DNA of 64,000 nucleotides, from the NCBI RefSeq assembly GCF_019740355.2, contig NZ_CP091819.1, positions 744,001 through 808,000 of the forward strand, read 5' to 3'. A model generated the notes under the pieces. It made no database searches and had not been told where the DNA came from. It worked only from the letters and a program-made list of their open reading frames with translations. The position numbers and the translations under genes are program-made. Source of the stretch: Paracrocinitomix mangrovi. GTDB taxonomy: Bacteria > Bacteroidota > Bacteroidia > Flavobacteriales_D > Crocinitomicaceae. The first letter of the stretch is position 1. Every line of letters starts with the position of its first letter. Shown here piece by piece: positions 10,920-19,153 of the stretch.

Positions 10920-11267
10920 TTAGCCTCCTCCAGACTTTTTAGCTTTGTATCCTTCTGAAACGAGATAATCAAGAATTTTAGTGATTTGATTTCCTTGAAT
11001 GATGATTTCACCATCTTTTGTAGAACCACCTACCCCACATTTTTGTTTTAGGATTTTGGCAAGGTCTTTTAAATCGTCTTCTGATCCAACAAATCCAGTA
11101 ACCAGAGTTACCTCTTTGCCTTTGCGTTGTTTGCGATCAATTAACACCCTTAAATCCTGCTCTGAAGGAGAAAGTGTCTCCATTTCTTCATCACTATCAT
11201 AATCGTAGTTGAAATCAGGATTGGTTGAATAAACCACGTTCACTTTATTCTTACTCTTTTTAGCCAT
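10920..11267 (-). CDS. SUI1/eIF1-like translation factor (YciH family)
   Basis: This small protein is related to eukaryotic initiation factor eIF1 and E. coli YciH, and is presumed to act on start-site fidelity at the 30S subunit. The SUI1 domain fills the C-terminal half: RKGKEVTLVTGFVG, then CGVGGSTKDGEIIIQG, then SEGYKAKKSGGG. The start is taken at ATG 11267 (MAKKSKNK), the usual beginning of Bacteroidota homologues, giving 115 residues and an 8-base overlap with the preceding gene. An in-frame ATG at 11291 would add 8 residues. It is the last gene of the patatin-DUF389-GDPD run, although its function has no clear link to lipids. Confidence 0.9.
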   Translation of the reverse strand: MAKKSKNKVNVVYSTNPDFNYDYDSDEEMETLSPSEQDLRVLIDRKQRKGKEVTLVTGFVGSEDDLKDLAKILKQKCGVGGSTKDGEIIIQGNQITKILDYLVSEGYKAKKSGGG

Positions 11268-12066
11268 CTGTTGCTTTAATTGTGCATTCAATATTGTCTG
11301 AAATTACAAATTCCGGAGCTAAATCCAATGACTTATATACTTCCTTTCTACTCACAATTCCAAACAAACAAACTTTAATTCCAAGTGCCTGAATGTTTTG
11401 CACTCTATTTAAATTTGCACTGTCTAACCTCATGGTTAAAATCTCATAGTTATTATCTAAAATTTTATTGGTAGCAAAATCAATATCGTCATACTCAAAT
11501 GATTTATGAACATTGGAATCAGTAATGGCATTCAATAAATAATCACTTCTTGAATTCACAATTATCTGACTTCTTTGTTGATCTGTATAATTAGATAAAA
11601 CTTCATTAAGGGCAAAATTAAACAGGTTAACATCCACCGTAGCTGAGTCACATGGATTAAAGTGTTTTAAATCCAAATAAACCTTTTTACCCTGGCTCAT
11701 TGGAACATTGATAACATTCTCTAACAAATCCATTTTCTCAGATGTATTGTAAATATTTATCAATTGAAGATCAGCCCAATTTGCATTATTAATGCAACCG
11801 TTTCCCTCTGAATTTTCTTCCAAAAATAAATCGTGGTAAGCAACTAATTGGCCATCCATAGTTAGCTGAACATCAATTTCAACACCATCCGCACCTAACT
11901 CTAGTGCGCGTTCCATGCTCTCAACAGTATTGGGTAGAAATTTACTTTTTGATTTAAAAAGGCTTTCTCCTCCATGTCCAAAAACAGTGACATTAAGATT
12001 AGGATACTCTTTTTTACAGCTGATTAATACAAGCGTCAACAATAGTATTAATCTGAATTGCTTCAT
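11260..12066 (-). CDS. Glycerophosphodiester phosphodiesterase, lipoprotein
   Basis: The family hydrolyses deacylated phospholipids to glycerol-3-phosphate and an alcohol. The N-terminus is a lipoprotein signal with lipobox LISC and Cys17, so the enzyme probably sits on an envelope membrane. The GDPD catalytic residues are visible: His31 in FGHGG, a PNT motif at 45-47, Glu63 and Asp65 in GVEIDVQ, and His78 in AYHD. The usual HRG motif is HGG here, losing an Arg that contacts phosphate in studied members. The length of 268 residues is normal. The start overlaps the DUF389 stop by 4 bases (ATGA type) and its end overlaps the SUI1 gene, indicating one operon. Activity is likely but the HGG change leaves some doubt. 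Confidence 0.88.
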   Translation of the reverse strand: MKQFRLILLLTLVLISCKKEYPNLNVTVFGHGGESLFKSKSKFLPNTVESMERALELGADGVEIDVQLTMDGQLVAYHDLFLEENSEGNGCINNANWADLQLINIYNTSEKMDLLENVINVPMSQGKKVYLDLKHFNPCDSATVDVNLFNFALNEVLSNYTDQQRSQIIVNSRSDYLLNAITDSNVHKSFEYDDIDFATNKILDNNYEILTMRLDSANLNRVQNIQALGIKVCLFGIVSRKEVYKSLDLAPEFVISDNIECTIKATDG

Positions 12067-13619
12067 TGTTTTGCCACATCAAAAACAGGAATTGAATCTT
12101 GCTTAACATTCAATTTTTGACTAAGCTCCAGTTTAAATCTTCTTGAAATTTTTGAATTAATAGCAGGTTTGTTTTCTTCAGCAATATTTGAATTAAACTC
12201 CACTGTTAAGGCATATACAGTGTCAATTTGATTCTTTTTATTCAATTCAAAATTTCTGTTGATTAATACCTTTTTATATTCAGGATAATCTACTTTGAAC
12301 CCTGCCAATAAGTGATCCATTTGCAAAGGATCCGGCTTTGGTTCAGGATGTCCTTTTAAATAATCTAACTTTTTCTGCAGCTCAACCACCTTATTATTTG
12401 ATTCTGAGAGTAAACTTGCCAAAGTATTGGCTCCTCTTTGAGAAGAATCATAATTTTCTAGAGCTTCTGAAATAGTTGAATGAATGTCGATTCCTTGTTT
12501 AATAGTTAATTGAACACCCTCTAAGTCAAAATCATCCAATTTAGATTTCCAACTTTTTACAACCGTCTCATCTGCGTAATAATTTGAAACATCAAGTGTT
12601 ATTTTAGAATCTTTACCGTCATAATAATAATGAGGTTCAACCACAATGTTGTCATTAGTTGGCAACACAACTTGCTCAATAAAGGTGACAGCATTTTGTT
12701 CAAAGATTGATTTTTTCGTCATTCTGTAGAACATATAGATTGAAGGTGCTACAACAATGATAACAAAGGCCAAAGTATAACCTTTTACACGCTTTTCAAC
12801 CTTTGGATCAACATACTCCTTCTTTGGAAATTTCAGGTATCTTATGAAGATATATGTTGAAGCTGCAATTAGAATTGAGTTTAGGATAAACAAATAGATA
12901 GCTCCTAAAAAGTAGCTCCATTCACCATTAGCTATTCCATAACCTGCAGTACACAAAGGAGGCATTAAAGCTGTAGCAATGGCCACTCCAGGTATAACTG
13001 TATCTGCTTTCTTTTTAGATTGTGCAATTACACCTGCCATACCACCGGCAAAAGCAATAATCACGTCTAAGAAAGTTGGTTCAGTTCTGGCAAATATGTT
13101 TGCCGTTAAATCGTGAATAGGAGTTACAGAGAAATATAGAATTGAGGTAAACAAACTAATTCCAACAGTAATTCCGAAGTTTTTTAAAGAAGAAATCAAT
13201 AGTCCAAAGTCATTCACTCCTACACCAAATCCTATACCTCTGATAGGACCCATTAAAGGAGAGATTAACATGGCTCCGATAATTACAGCATCCGAATCGA
13301 CATTTAACCCAACAGAAGCGATAATGATAGAGAACATCAAAATCCAGACATTGTATCCGCTAAAAACAATTCCTTCTCTGACGTTTTCCAGTACACCTTT
13401 TACATCATAAGTTCCATCTCTCAAAGAAACTACAGACTTTAAAAAAGCAACAGTACCGGATATTATTTCACCCGGGTTTTTATTAATATGAATTTTGGTT
13501 GGATCATTCTCCGATTTAAAATAATCGCTGTTTTTATCTTGGGTTTGATCCTGGTTTAAATCTTGATTTTCAGCACCATCTGATGGCGTTGAATTCTCTA
13601 AATTATCTTGTTCGGTCAT
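12063..13619 (-). CDS. DUF389 family multi-pass membrane protein
   Basis: The protein has 518 residues. An acidic, Gln/Asn-rich N-terminal tail (1-45) is followed by about six or seven membrane helices between 85 and 303. They carry the DUF389 signatures GAMLISPLMGPIRGIGFG and GVAIATALMPPLCTAGYG, and a long soluble C-terminal region spans 305-518. The biochemical role of DUF389 proteins is not established. The gene starts 1 base after the patatin-like gene ends and overlaps the GDPD gene by 4 bases. Such coupling suggests a job connected with phospholipid breakdown, possibly moving a product across the membrane, but that is inference. Confidence 0.88.
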   Translation of the reverse strand: MTEQDNLENSTPSDGAENQDLNQDQTQDKNSDYFKSENDPTKIHINKNPGEIISGTVAFLKSVVSLRDGTYDVKGVLENVREGIVFSGYNVWILMFSIIIASVGLNVDSDAVIIGAMLISPLMGPIRGIGFGVGVNDFGLLISSLKNFGITVGISLFTSILYFSVTPIHDLTANIFARTEPTFLDVIIAFAGGMAGVIAQSKKKADTVIPGVAIATALMPPLCTAGYGIANGEWSYFLGAIYLFILNSILIAASTYIFIRYLKFPKKEYVDPKVEKRVKGYTLAFVIIVVAPSIYMFYRMTKKSIFEQNAVTFIEQVVLPTNDNIVVEPHYYYDGKDSKITLDVSNYYADETVVKSWKSKLDDFDLEGVQLTIKQGIDIHSTISEALENYDSSQRGANTLASLLSESNNKVVELQKKLDYLKGHPEPKPDPLQMDHLLAGFKVDYPEYKKVLINRNFELNKKNQIDTVYALTVEFNSNIAEENKPAINSKISRRFKLELSQKLNVKQDSIPVFDVAKQ

Positions 13620-13620
13620 T

Positions 13621-15873
13621 TCAATCCTGTTTCAACAAATCTATCAAATATTCCATTTGATTCTGATTATATTCATTATTGAAAATTCTGCGAATGTCAT
13701 TTTTTTCTCTTTGCGTAAGATGCCAGCTCAATGAAATCATTTCACTTGGATCTTTTCTAAGTACAAAAGTCACAACATCCACCGGAAAACCTTCTTCTTC
13801 GATAGTCTCAACTAATTCAGTGGCGTTGTATTCTTGCGAATGGTGATAGTTTCCGTAAAAATTTGTAACCGGTTTAAAAAATCGTTGAACCAAACTCATA
13901 TTCCCATCAGTTACCATGTCATAGTCCTTTTGAATATCTCTTATCTCCACTAAAACCACTCCCGAAGTATTTTCTTTGATCCATTCTTTCATTCCTTTTA
14001 AGTATCGAATGGTGGTTTTTGTTCCATAATTATCTCTAATCCCTGCATCCATAATTTGAATTTCAGGTTCAGTTGGCATAGTAACCATTGGTAATATATA
14101 TGGGAAAGTTGAGTTCATTCTTAAAACAGAAGTAAATTTCACTGACTGTCCTACATTAGCGTCAAATAACTTGATAAACTCTACATTTTCAGGCCCCATA
14201 AACTTCTTATTCTCTAAAGGACCATTCATAAATCCATAAGGTTGTGAACCTATAAGTAGTCGTCTTCCATCATTAACAATTGTTGGGGTAAACAACATTA
14301 ATGGAGTTTGTCCGCTCATTTCAGGACGCCTGTAATCAACCAATCTCTTATGAGCTAAAATATGTTCAGTATTTTCATTTAGTTGCGCTTCAAATGAATA
14401 CCCTCTATCTTCAACATAAGACTGACCATTTGGGAAGGTTTTCTTTTTGAATCGCATAAAAATGTCATTCATCACCAAATTAAACGACACTGAATTCAAA
14501 AGATCTTTGGAAATATTTTTCAAATAGGCTTCATCCGCAGGATTAATCTCCATGGTTTGAGATAACAACTCCAATTCCCTATAATAAGAAGCTCCAATCA
14601 TTCCTCCAGAAGCACCCGTTATTAAATGAACACTCTGATAGAATTGATTTTGGGAATTATCATTGAGTTGCTGCATTACATAAAAAGTCCACATTGCTGA
14701 ACGCAAACCACCACCAGAACAATTGATCATTACTAGTTTTGGCTTATCTGTATTTTGCGCCATTGTAGCCTTGTCATACCAATGCTCTAAAATATTTTCG
14801 TGATGATGAATATCATCTACATATTGGGCTGAATCAAACTGAATTTCTTTTATAGCATCAAGGTTGTAGGGTTGTTTATCGGTATAATTGATACCGTAAG
14901 CATAATTTTTAACCTGTAAAAAATCTGTTTTAGCTGAGATTACATTAATCATTAAAGCTGTAATCGCAATCAACGTAATAGCCCAACCTCTGAACCACGA
15001 ATAAAATATGGTCAACACCATTAATGCAAAGGTGCAGAGCAACATGAAGCTAGCAGATGAGGGAATTTGAACTAAACTGTAATCCCCAAAATAGCCTAGC
15101 ATAAAAAAGGACATTATGATGGCTAATTCAAAAAATGAAGCATTGAGTTGATTTTGCCTGAACACCTCTTTTAGCGTTTCTCTTTTATAATGTTCTGCAT
15201 CTCGGGCAGGTAGAATCTTCTTGAAATTGGCAATATAATAAGAAGGCTGATACACTCTTGCGTGGTGCGATTCAAACCAAAATTTCTTTTTTGAAAAAAG
15301 CGTTCCAACAAAAAAGTAGAGTGACCTTTTATTATTTTTTTTACGCAGTTGAAGCTTACTAATGTCCCAATTGGTTCTGAAAAAATAAAGTACACTAAAA
15401 ACAATGAATAAAATAATACCGGCAGTAAGTGACAAGATTTGAATTAACACTTCAGAAGTAGTTCTCAACTCTTCATTTCCCTGAACATCCAAAATATTAT
15501 AGCAATGAACTATATAAAAGATAACCGGAATTACGGAGTTGTTTATACAGAACTTAAAAAATGGTCTTGCCAGGGTGGCAATAAATGGAAATGCAGGACC
15601 AATTAATATATAGCTATAAAGGTGAAAAGCCATGAAAAATCCACCCACTGAAAACCCCAGAATTAAAAAGGCCAACCAATTAACCTCTCCTAAATATTCA
15701 GGAGAAAGAAAGAGGTAAGGTATCCCAAATTTCATAGCGATATTCTGGGTTACGATACCAAATAGTAACAACCAAAATAAAACCAGGACATAGCTTTTTT
15801 TCAAATGCAAAAACAGCAATTGAATAGGGAAAAATCTAAATATTATTCCCAATATGTTTTTGAGTCTGGTCAT
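13621..15873 (-). CDS. Membrane-anchored patatin-like phospholipase
   Basis: The N-terminal ~340 residues hold several hydrophobic helices (around 20-45, 60-90, 100-125, 140-165, 245-265, 270-310). A patatin-type acyl hydrolase domain follows. Its oxyanion loop NCSGGGLRSAMW lies near 384-395, the nucleophile elbow TGASGGMIGA has its Ser near 422, and the catalytic Asp is in MDAGIRDN near 609. These make a complete Ser-Asp dyad. At 750 residues it is longer than soluble patatins because of the membrane part. It is the first gene of a coupled run with DUF389 and GDPD, consistent with phospholipid deacylation followed by headgroup release. The substrate and membrane side are not shown by the sequence. 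Confidence 0.87.
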   Translation of the reverse strand: MTRLKNILGIIFRFFPIQLLFLHLKKSYVLVLFWLLLFGIVTQNIAMKFGIPYLFLSPEYLGEVNWLAFLILGFSVGGFFMAFHLYSYILIGPAFPFIATLARPFFKFCINNSVIPVIFYIVHCYNILDVQGNEELRTTSEVLIQILSLTAGIILFIVFSVLYFFRTNWDISKLQLRKKNNKRSLYFFVGTLFSKKKFWFESHHARVYQPSYYIANFKKILPARDAEHYKRETLKEVFRQNQLNASFFELAIIMSFFMLGYFGDYSLVQIPSSASFMLLCTFALMVLTIFYSWFRGWAITLIAITALMINVISAKTDFLQVKNYAYGINYTDKQPYNLDAIKEIQFDSAQYVDDIHHHENILEHWYDKATMAQNTDKPKLVMINCSGGGLRSAMWTFYVMQQLNDNSQNQFYQSVHLITGASGGMIGASYYRELELLSQTMEINPADEAYLKNISKDLLNSVSFNLVMNDIFMRFKKKTFPNGQSYVEDRGYSFEAQLNENTEHILAHKRLVDYRRPEMSGQTPLMLFTPTIVNDGRRLLIGSQPYGFMNGPLENKKFMGPENVEFIKLFDANVGQSVKFTSVLRMNSTFPYILPMVTMPTEPEIQIMDAGIRDNYGTKTTIRYLKGMKEWIKENTSGVVLVEIRDIQKDYDMVTDGNMSLVQRFFKPVTNFYGNYHHSQEYNATELVETIEEEGFPVDVVTFVLRKDPSEMISLSWHLTQREKNDIRRIFNNEYNQNQMEYLIDLLKQD

Positions 15874-15979
15874 TCAGTTGCGCTAAGTTGAGATTGCCTT
15901 AATTTGTTATTTGTAAATGTGTTTGAAATGTATCGTGCAGTCCTATTTTAAAATACGTAAGTTTTATCTTAAAAGTAAG

Positions 15980-16618
15980 TTATTCTTTCCATTTTAATGG
16001 GCCTCCGCAATCTACTTCAAAACTGTATCTATAATTCTCACCAAAATAATTCAGCAACGAATCCTGAAAACTTTGCCAATCATTTTTAGCATGCTCACAT
16101 TGATAATTGGTTGCAACTATCACAGTATCATAAACTAACATAAACATAGGAGGAGTTTTGATAGCATCCACATCCACATTTAGCTTAACTGGTCCACCTT
16201 CTCCTTCTGATGCCATTCCATCCAAATAATTATAGAAAGCTGAGTTGGTTTTATTTGAATCTGCAAACGAATAGTAATAAAGTTCAGCTGTAGGTTTCAC
16301 CATAGTTGACTTACCATAGGGCACTTCAAAGTTCCCTTTAAATTTCACCTTTTTACTTTGAGAAAAACCAAATCGATCTAGTAAATGAAAATCTTCCAGG
16401 GCTAGTGTATCATATTTTGAATGCATAGCTGAGATCAACTCACTTACTCCTGTATTGTCATTTGTATCTATTTCAACATTGGTATTAGCCGAATCGACAA
16501 CTTCTTCAATTCCGGTTTCTCCGGCAAAATCTTCAAAATCTAATACTTCTTGTTGTTCTTCCTCACTTCCACAAGCAAACAATCCGATACAACAAGCTAA
16601 AATAATTGCGTTTCTCAT
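15980..16618 (-). CDS. Lipoprotein of unknown function
   Basis: The 212-residue product has a clear lipoprotein signal (lipobox LFAC, Cys16) followed by an acidic Ser/Glu-rich linker to about 60 and then a mixed alpha/beta region with three Cys residues towards the end. I do not recognise the family. Its start overlaps the stop of the small lipoprotein gene upstream by 4 bases, so both are translated from one message with the threonine aldolase gene. It probably sits on the periplasmic face of a membrane. Confidence 0.75.
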   Translation of the reverse strand: MRNAIILACCIGLFACGSEEEQQEVLDFEDFAGETGIEEVVDSANTNVEIDTNDNTGVSELISAMHSKYDTLALEDFHLLDRFGFSQSKKVKFKGNFEVPYGKSTMVKPTAELYYYSFADSNKTNSAFYNYLDGMASEGEGGPVKLNVDVDAIKTPPMFMLVYDTVIVATNYQCEHAKNDWQSFQDSLLNYFGENYRYSFEVDCGGPLKWKE

Positions 16619-16845
16619 TCACACTCTTTTGATAATTCTACGGCTTCTTCAAAGGAAATATCCAATGATTCCTCATATCTGGGATATTTTGCCATTGTTT
16701 TCTCTAATAAACAAGCACAATAACTGCCCTTTGCTCCTTCATTTTTACACTCAGTCATGAACTTATCTTTCTCATTACTGCTCCAAGGATCGTTGTTACA
16801 AGAGAACAAAAATAATATCAACAATAAACCGATACTATATCTCAT
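16615..16845 (-). CDS. Small Cys-containing lipoprotein
   Basis: The 76-residue protein has a lipobox LFSC (Cys16) and a mature part of about 60 residues with the pattern FMTECKNEGAKGSYCACLLEK, giving several Cys that could form disulphides. Similar small lipoproteins with a TEC...YC.C..E pattern occur in Bacteroidota, but their role is unknown. It overlaps the threonine aldolase gene by 11 bases and the next lipoprotein gene by 4. Confidence 0.72.
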   Translation of the reverse strand: MRYSIGLLLILFLFSCNNDPWSSNEKDKFMTECKNEGAKGSYCACLLEKTMAKYPRYEESLDISFEEAVELSKECE

Positions 16846-17857
16846 CCGGTAAAACCTTTTTTAATTGTTCAATATGTTCGTCATTAACATCAAGATGAGT
16901 AGTAAACCTTATTCTACCTGTTCCAAAAGGTACACATAAAATATCAGCTTCAGCCAATTTAGCTGCAACATCAAATTCGCTCACTCCTTCATTCAAATGT
17001 CCTACAACGATATTGGTTTGAGTTGGTATTACATCTTTAATCCAAGGTTTTGTTTGAAGTATTTTTTCAACTTCTTTGGCTCTTCTATGATCTTCTGCCA
17101 ATCTTTCAATGTTGTTTTGCAAAGCAAATAATCCACCTGCGGCAATTATTCCTGCTTGACGCATTCCTCCTCCCAATCTTTTTCTAACTCTTCTGGATTT
17201 TTGAATAAAATCTTTATTACCAATTAATACAGATCCAACCGGAGCACCTAAGCCTTTTGAAAGACAAATAGAAATAGAATCAAACTGAGCTCCATATTCT
17301 TTAATGTCTATGCCATTTTCTTGCAATGCATTGAATACTCTTGCACCGTCCAGGTGTAATGGTAATCCGAGCTCTTTACAAATTTTGGATGCTTTTTTAA
17401 TATCATTAAAATCATAATAAACACCTCCTCCTCTATTTGCAGTATCTTCAAGACTTACCAGAGAAGTAATTGGATAGTGAACATCATTTTTTGGATTGAT
17501 ATTTCCTTTAATTTCATCCGGATTGATTCTACCGGAATTACCTCTTAAAAATCTCATAGAGCACATAGAATTCAAAGCAATTCCTCCACCCTCGTATCTG
17601 TATATGTGAGATTCTTCATGGCAAATCACTTCATCTCCCGGATTGGTCCAGGTATTAATGGCAATTTGATTTGATTGTGTTCCTGAAGTACAAAACAAAG
17701 CTGCCTCATGTCCAAACATGTCAGCTGCAAACTTTTCTAATTCATTCACTGTTGGATCATCTCCAAATACATCATCACCTACTTCTGTAATAGCCATTGC
17801 TTCACGCATTTTGGGGGTAGGTTTTGTTACCGTATCACTTCTAAAATCTAATAGCAT
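16835..17857 (-). CDS. ltaE: Low-specificity L-threonine aldolase
   Basis: This PLP enzyme cleaves L-threonine and L-allo-threonine to glycine and acetaldehyde. The start MLLDFRSDTVTKPT is diagnostic. GDDVFGDDPTV follows, and the PLP lysine lies in SICLSKGLGAPVGS near residue 200. The length of 340 residues is normal. The gene starts 3 bases after the O-methyltransferase stop and overlaps the small lipoprotein gene downstream. The operon order is O-methyltransferase, aldolase, lipoprotein, lipoprotein. A specific link between these functions is not evident. Confidence 0.93.
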   Translation of the reverse strand: MLLDFRSDTVTKPTPKMREAMAITEVGDDVFGDDPTVNELEKFAADMFGHEAALFCTSGTQSNQIAINTWTNPGDEVICHEESHIYRYEGGGIALNSMCSMRFLRGNSGRINPDEIKGNINPKNDVHYPITSLVSLEDTANRGGGVYYDFNDIKKASKICKELGLPLHLDGARVFNALQENGIDIKEYGAQFDSISICLSKGLGAPVGSVLIGNKDFIQKSRRVRKRLGGGMRQAGIIAAGGLFALQNNIERLAEDHRRAKEVEKILQTKPWIKDVIPTQTNIVVGHLNEGVSEFDVAAKLAEADILCVPFGTGRIRFTTHLDVNDEHIEQLKKVLPDEI

Positions 17858-17860
17858 AAA

Positions 17861-18502
17861 TTATTTTTTTCTCATTACCATAATTCCGTCTCTAACCGGA
17901 AATAGCACGTTTTCAACTCTTTCATCTGCATGCACCTTATCATTAAAATCTCTGATAGCTGCATTACTTTTGTCGTTAAATTTTGATTCATCAACAACAT
18001 TACCACTCCACAAAACATTATCAGCCAAAATAAATCCACCAGGTCTTACTTTGTCTATTGTCAAATCAAAGTATGTCGCATAATTAGGTTTATCGGCATC
18101 TATAAATACCATATCTATCCCGTCCGGCAGATCAGGAATAATATCGGCAGCTTTGCCAAAGTGCAATTCAATCTGATCTTTATATGGTGAGTTTAAAAGA
18201 TACTTATCTAAAATAGGTTTCAATTCCTCGTTTAAATCAATTGTAATTAATCTACCATCTGCCTGTAATCCCTCTGCCATACACAAAGCCGAATAACCTG
18301 TATAAGTTCCAATTTCCAAAATATATTTTGGCTGAATCATATGAGATAACATGGACAAAACCCTGCCCTGCACATGTCCTGATAACATTCGAGGGGACAT
18401 TACTTTTAGCCAGGTTTCTCTATTCAATCCTGCTAAAAGCTTATTTTCTTTGTCAGTGTGCTCTTCTACGTATTTTTCAATCTTTTCGGGTAAAAAATCC
18501 AT
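17861..18502 (-). CDS. SAM-dependent O-methyltransferase (catechol-OMT-like)
   Basis: This 213-residue class I methyltransferase belongs to the methyltransf_3 family. SAM motif I ILEIGTYTGYSA is at 61-72. The metal-site region MVFIDADKPNY spans 131-141 and ADNVLWSGNV 160-169, as in Mg-dependent catechol and caffeoyl-CoA O-methyltransferases. The substrate is not predictable. It is the first gene of a four-gene unit with threonine aldolase and two lipoproteins. Confidence 0.88.
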   Translation of the reverse strand: MDFLPEKIEKYVEEHTDKENKLLAGLNRETWLKVMSPRMLSGHVQGRVLSMLSHMIQPKYILEIGTYTGYSALCMAEGLQADGRLITIDLNEELKPILDKYLLNSPYKDQIELHFGKAADIIPDLPDGIDMVFIDADKPNYATYFDLTIDKVRPGGFILADNVLWSGNVVDESKFNDKSNAAIRDFNDKVHADERVENVLFPVRDGIMVMRKK

Positions 18503-18571
18503 TTTAATCTGCTTGATTCGTCATAAAGATAATATTGAGTTTATTATCTTCACTGAAAATTCTGAGAGAAT

Positions 18572-18778
18572 ATGGTAATGTCGATTATTCCGTGGTACAT
18601 TGCTCTGATATGGGCTATTTTTGCAACGGTTTTTTACATGATTAGATATAGAAAAGTTGAGACTTTAAAGAATCCATGGATTTTGGTAGGGATCTTTGCT
18701 GCCAATTTTTTCTTTTTTGCCTTTGCTGTAATTATATTCATCATTTTAGAATATATCCGATCTAACAGAAAAAAATAG
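18572..18778 (+). CDS. Small two-helix membrane protein (hypothetical)
   Basis: The 68-residue ORF encodes two strongly hydrophobic helices (about 5-22 and 36-62) joined by a basic loop RYRKVETLKNPW and ends in a Lys-rich tail, an arrangement typical of real inner-membrane miniproteins. It lies alone on the plus strand between two minus-strand operons. Its last codons run into the hairpin at 18775-18801, and its Lys tail is the complement of that terminator's T run, which lowers confidence. An internal Met3 is an alternative start. Confidence 0.5.
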   Translation: MVMSIIPWYIALIWAIFATVFYMIRYRKVETLKNPWILVGIFAANFFFFAFAVIIFIILEYIRSNRKK

Positions 18779-18801
18779 GCGCTCTTTATAAGAACGCCTA
18801 T
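18775..18801 (-). terminator. Terminator after the HMA-protein gene
   Basis: ATAGGCG and CGCCTAT, extended by TCTT/AAGA after one mismatch, form a stem with a 4-base loop. On the minus strand it is followed by a run of seven T. It lies 6 bases after the HMA gene stop. Confidence 0.8.
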
Positions 18802-18806
18802 CCAAT

Positions 18807-19148
18807 TTATTTGTGACCGCCATCCTGACAGCACTTTGGCAACTTTTCATAAGCCTTATTATCTCTTGGAAATTCACCGGCATTGTAACCGATTTTAGTC
18901 ACCAAATATTTTACCTTTTCTTGATTTAAAAATTTGGTTTTATACTTCACCGTTAGAATTTGAGAATCTACATCTAATTCAGCAAAAATGATTCCTTTGG
19001 TGTAGTTTAATTCTTCTTCTATTCTCTCTTTACACATTCCGCATTGAGCAGATGTTTTAAATGAGATTTGTTGCACTTTAGGTGCTTTTTCCTGCCCAAA
19101 TGAAGCTGATAGGAACAATACAAAAATGATTGATAATATATTTTTCAT
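18807..19148 (-). CDS. Exported heavy-metal-associated (HMA) domain protein
   Basis: The 113-residue protein has a signal peptide (1-19, ending FGQ) and one HMA domain with a CGMC metal site at 36-39, like copper chaperones and the N-terminal domains of P-type ATPases. The tail KLPKCCQDGGHK adds two Cys and a His. The domain should bind Cu(I) or a similar soft metal in the periplasm. The start codon lies 5 bases after the TonB-dependent receptor gene, making it the last gene of a metal operon. Confidence 0.88.
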   Translation of the reverse strand: MKNILSIIFVLFLSASFGQEKAPKVQQISFKTSAQCGMCKERIEEELNYTKGIIFAELDVDSQILTVKYKTKFLNQEKVKYLVTKIGYNAGEFPRDNKAYEKLPKCCQDGGHK

Positions 19149-19153
19149 ACTAA

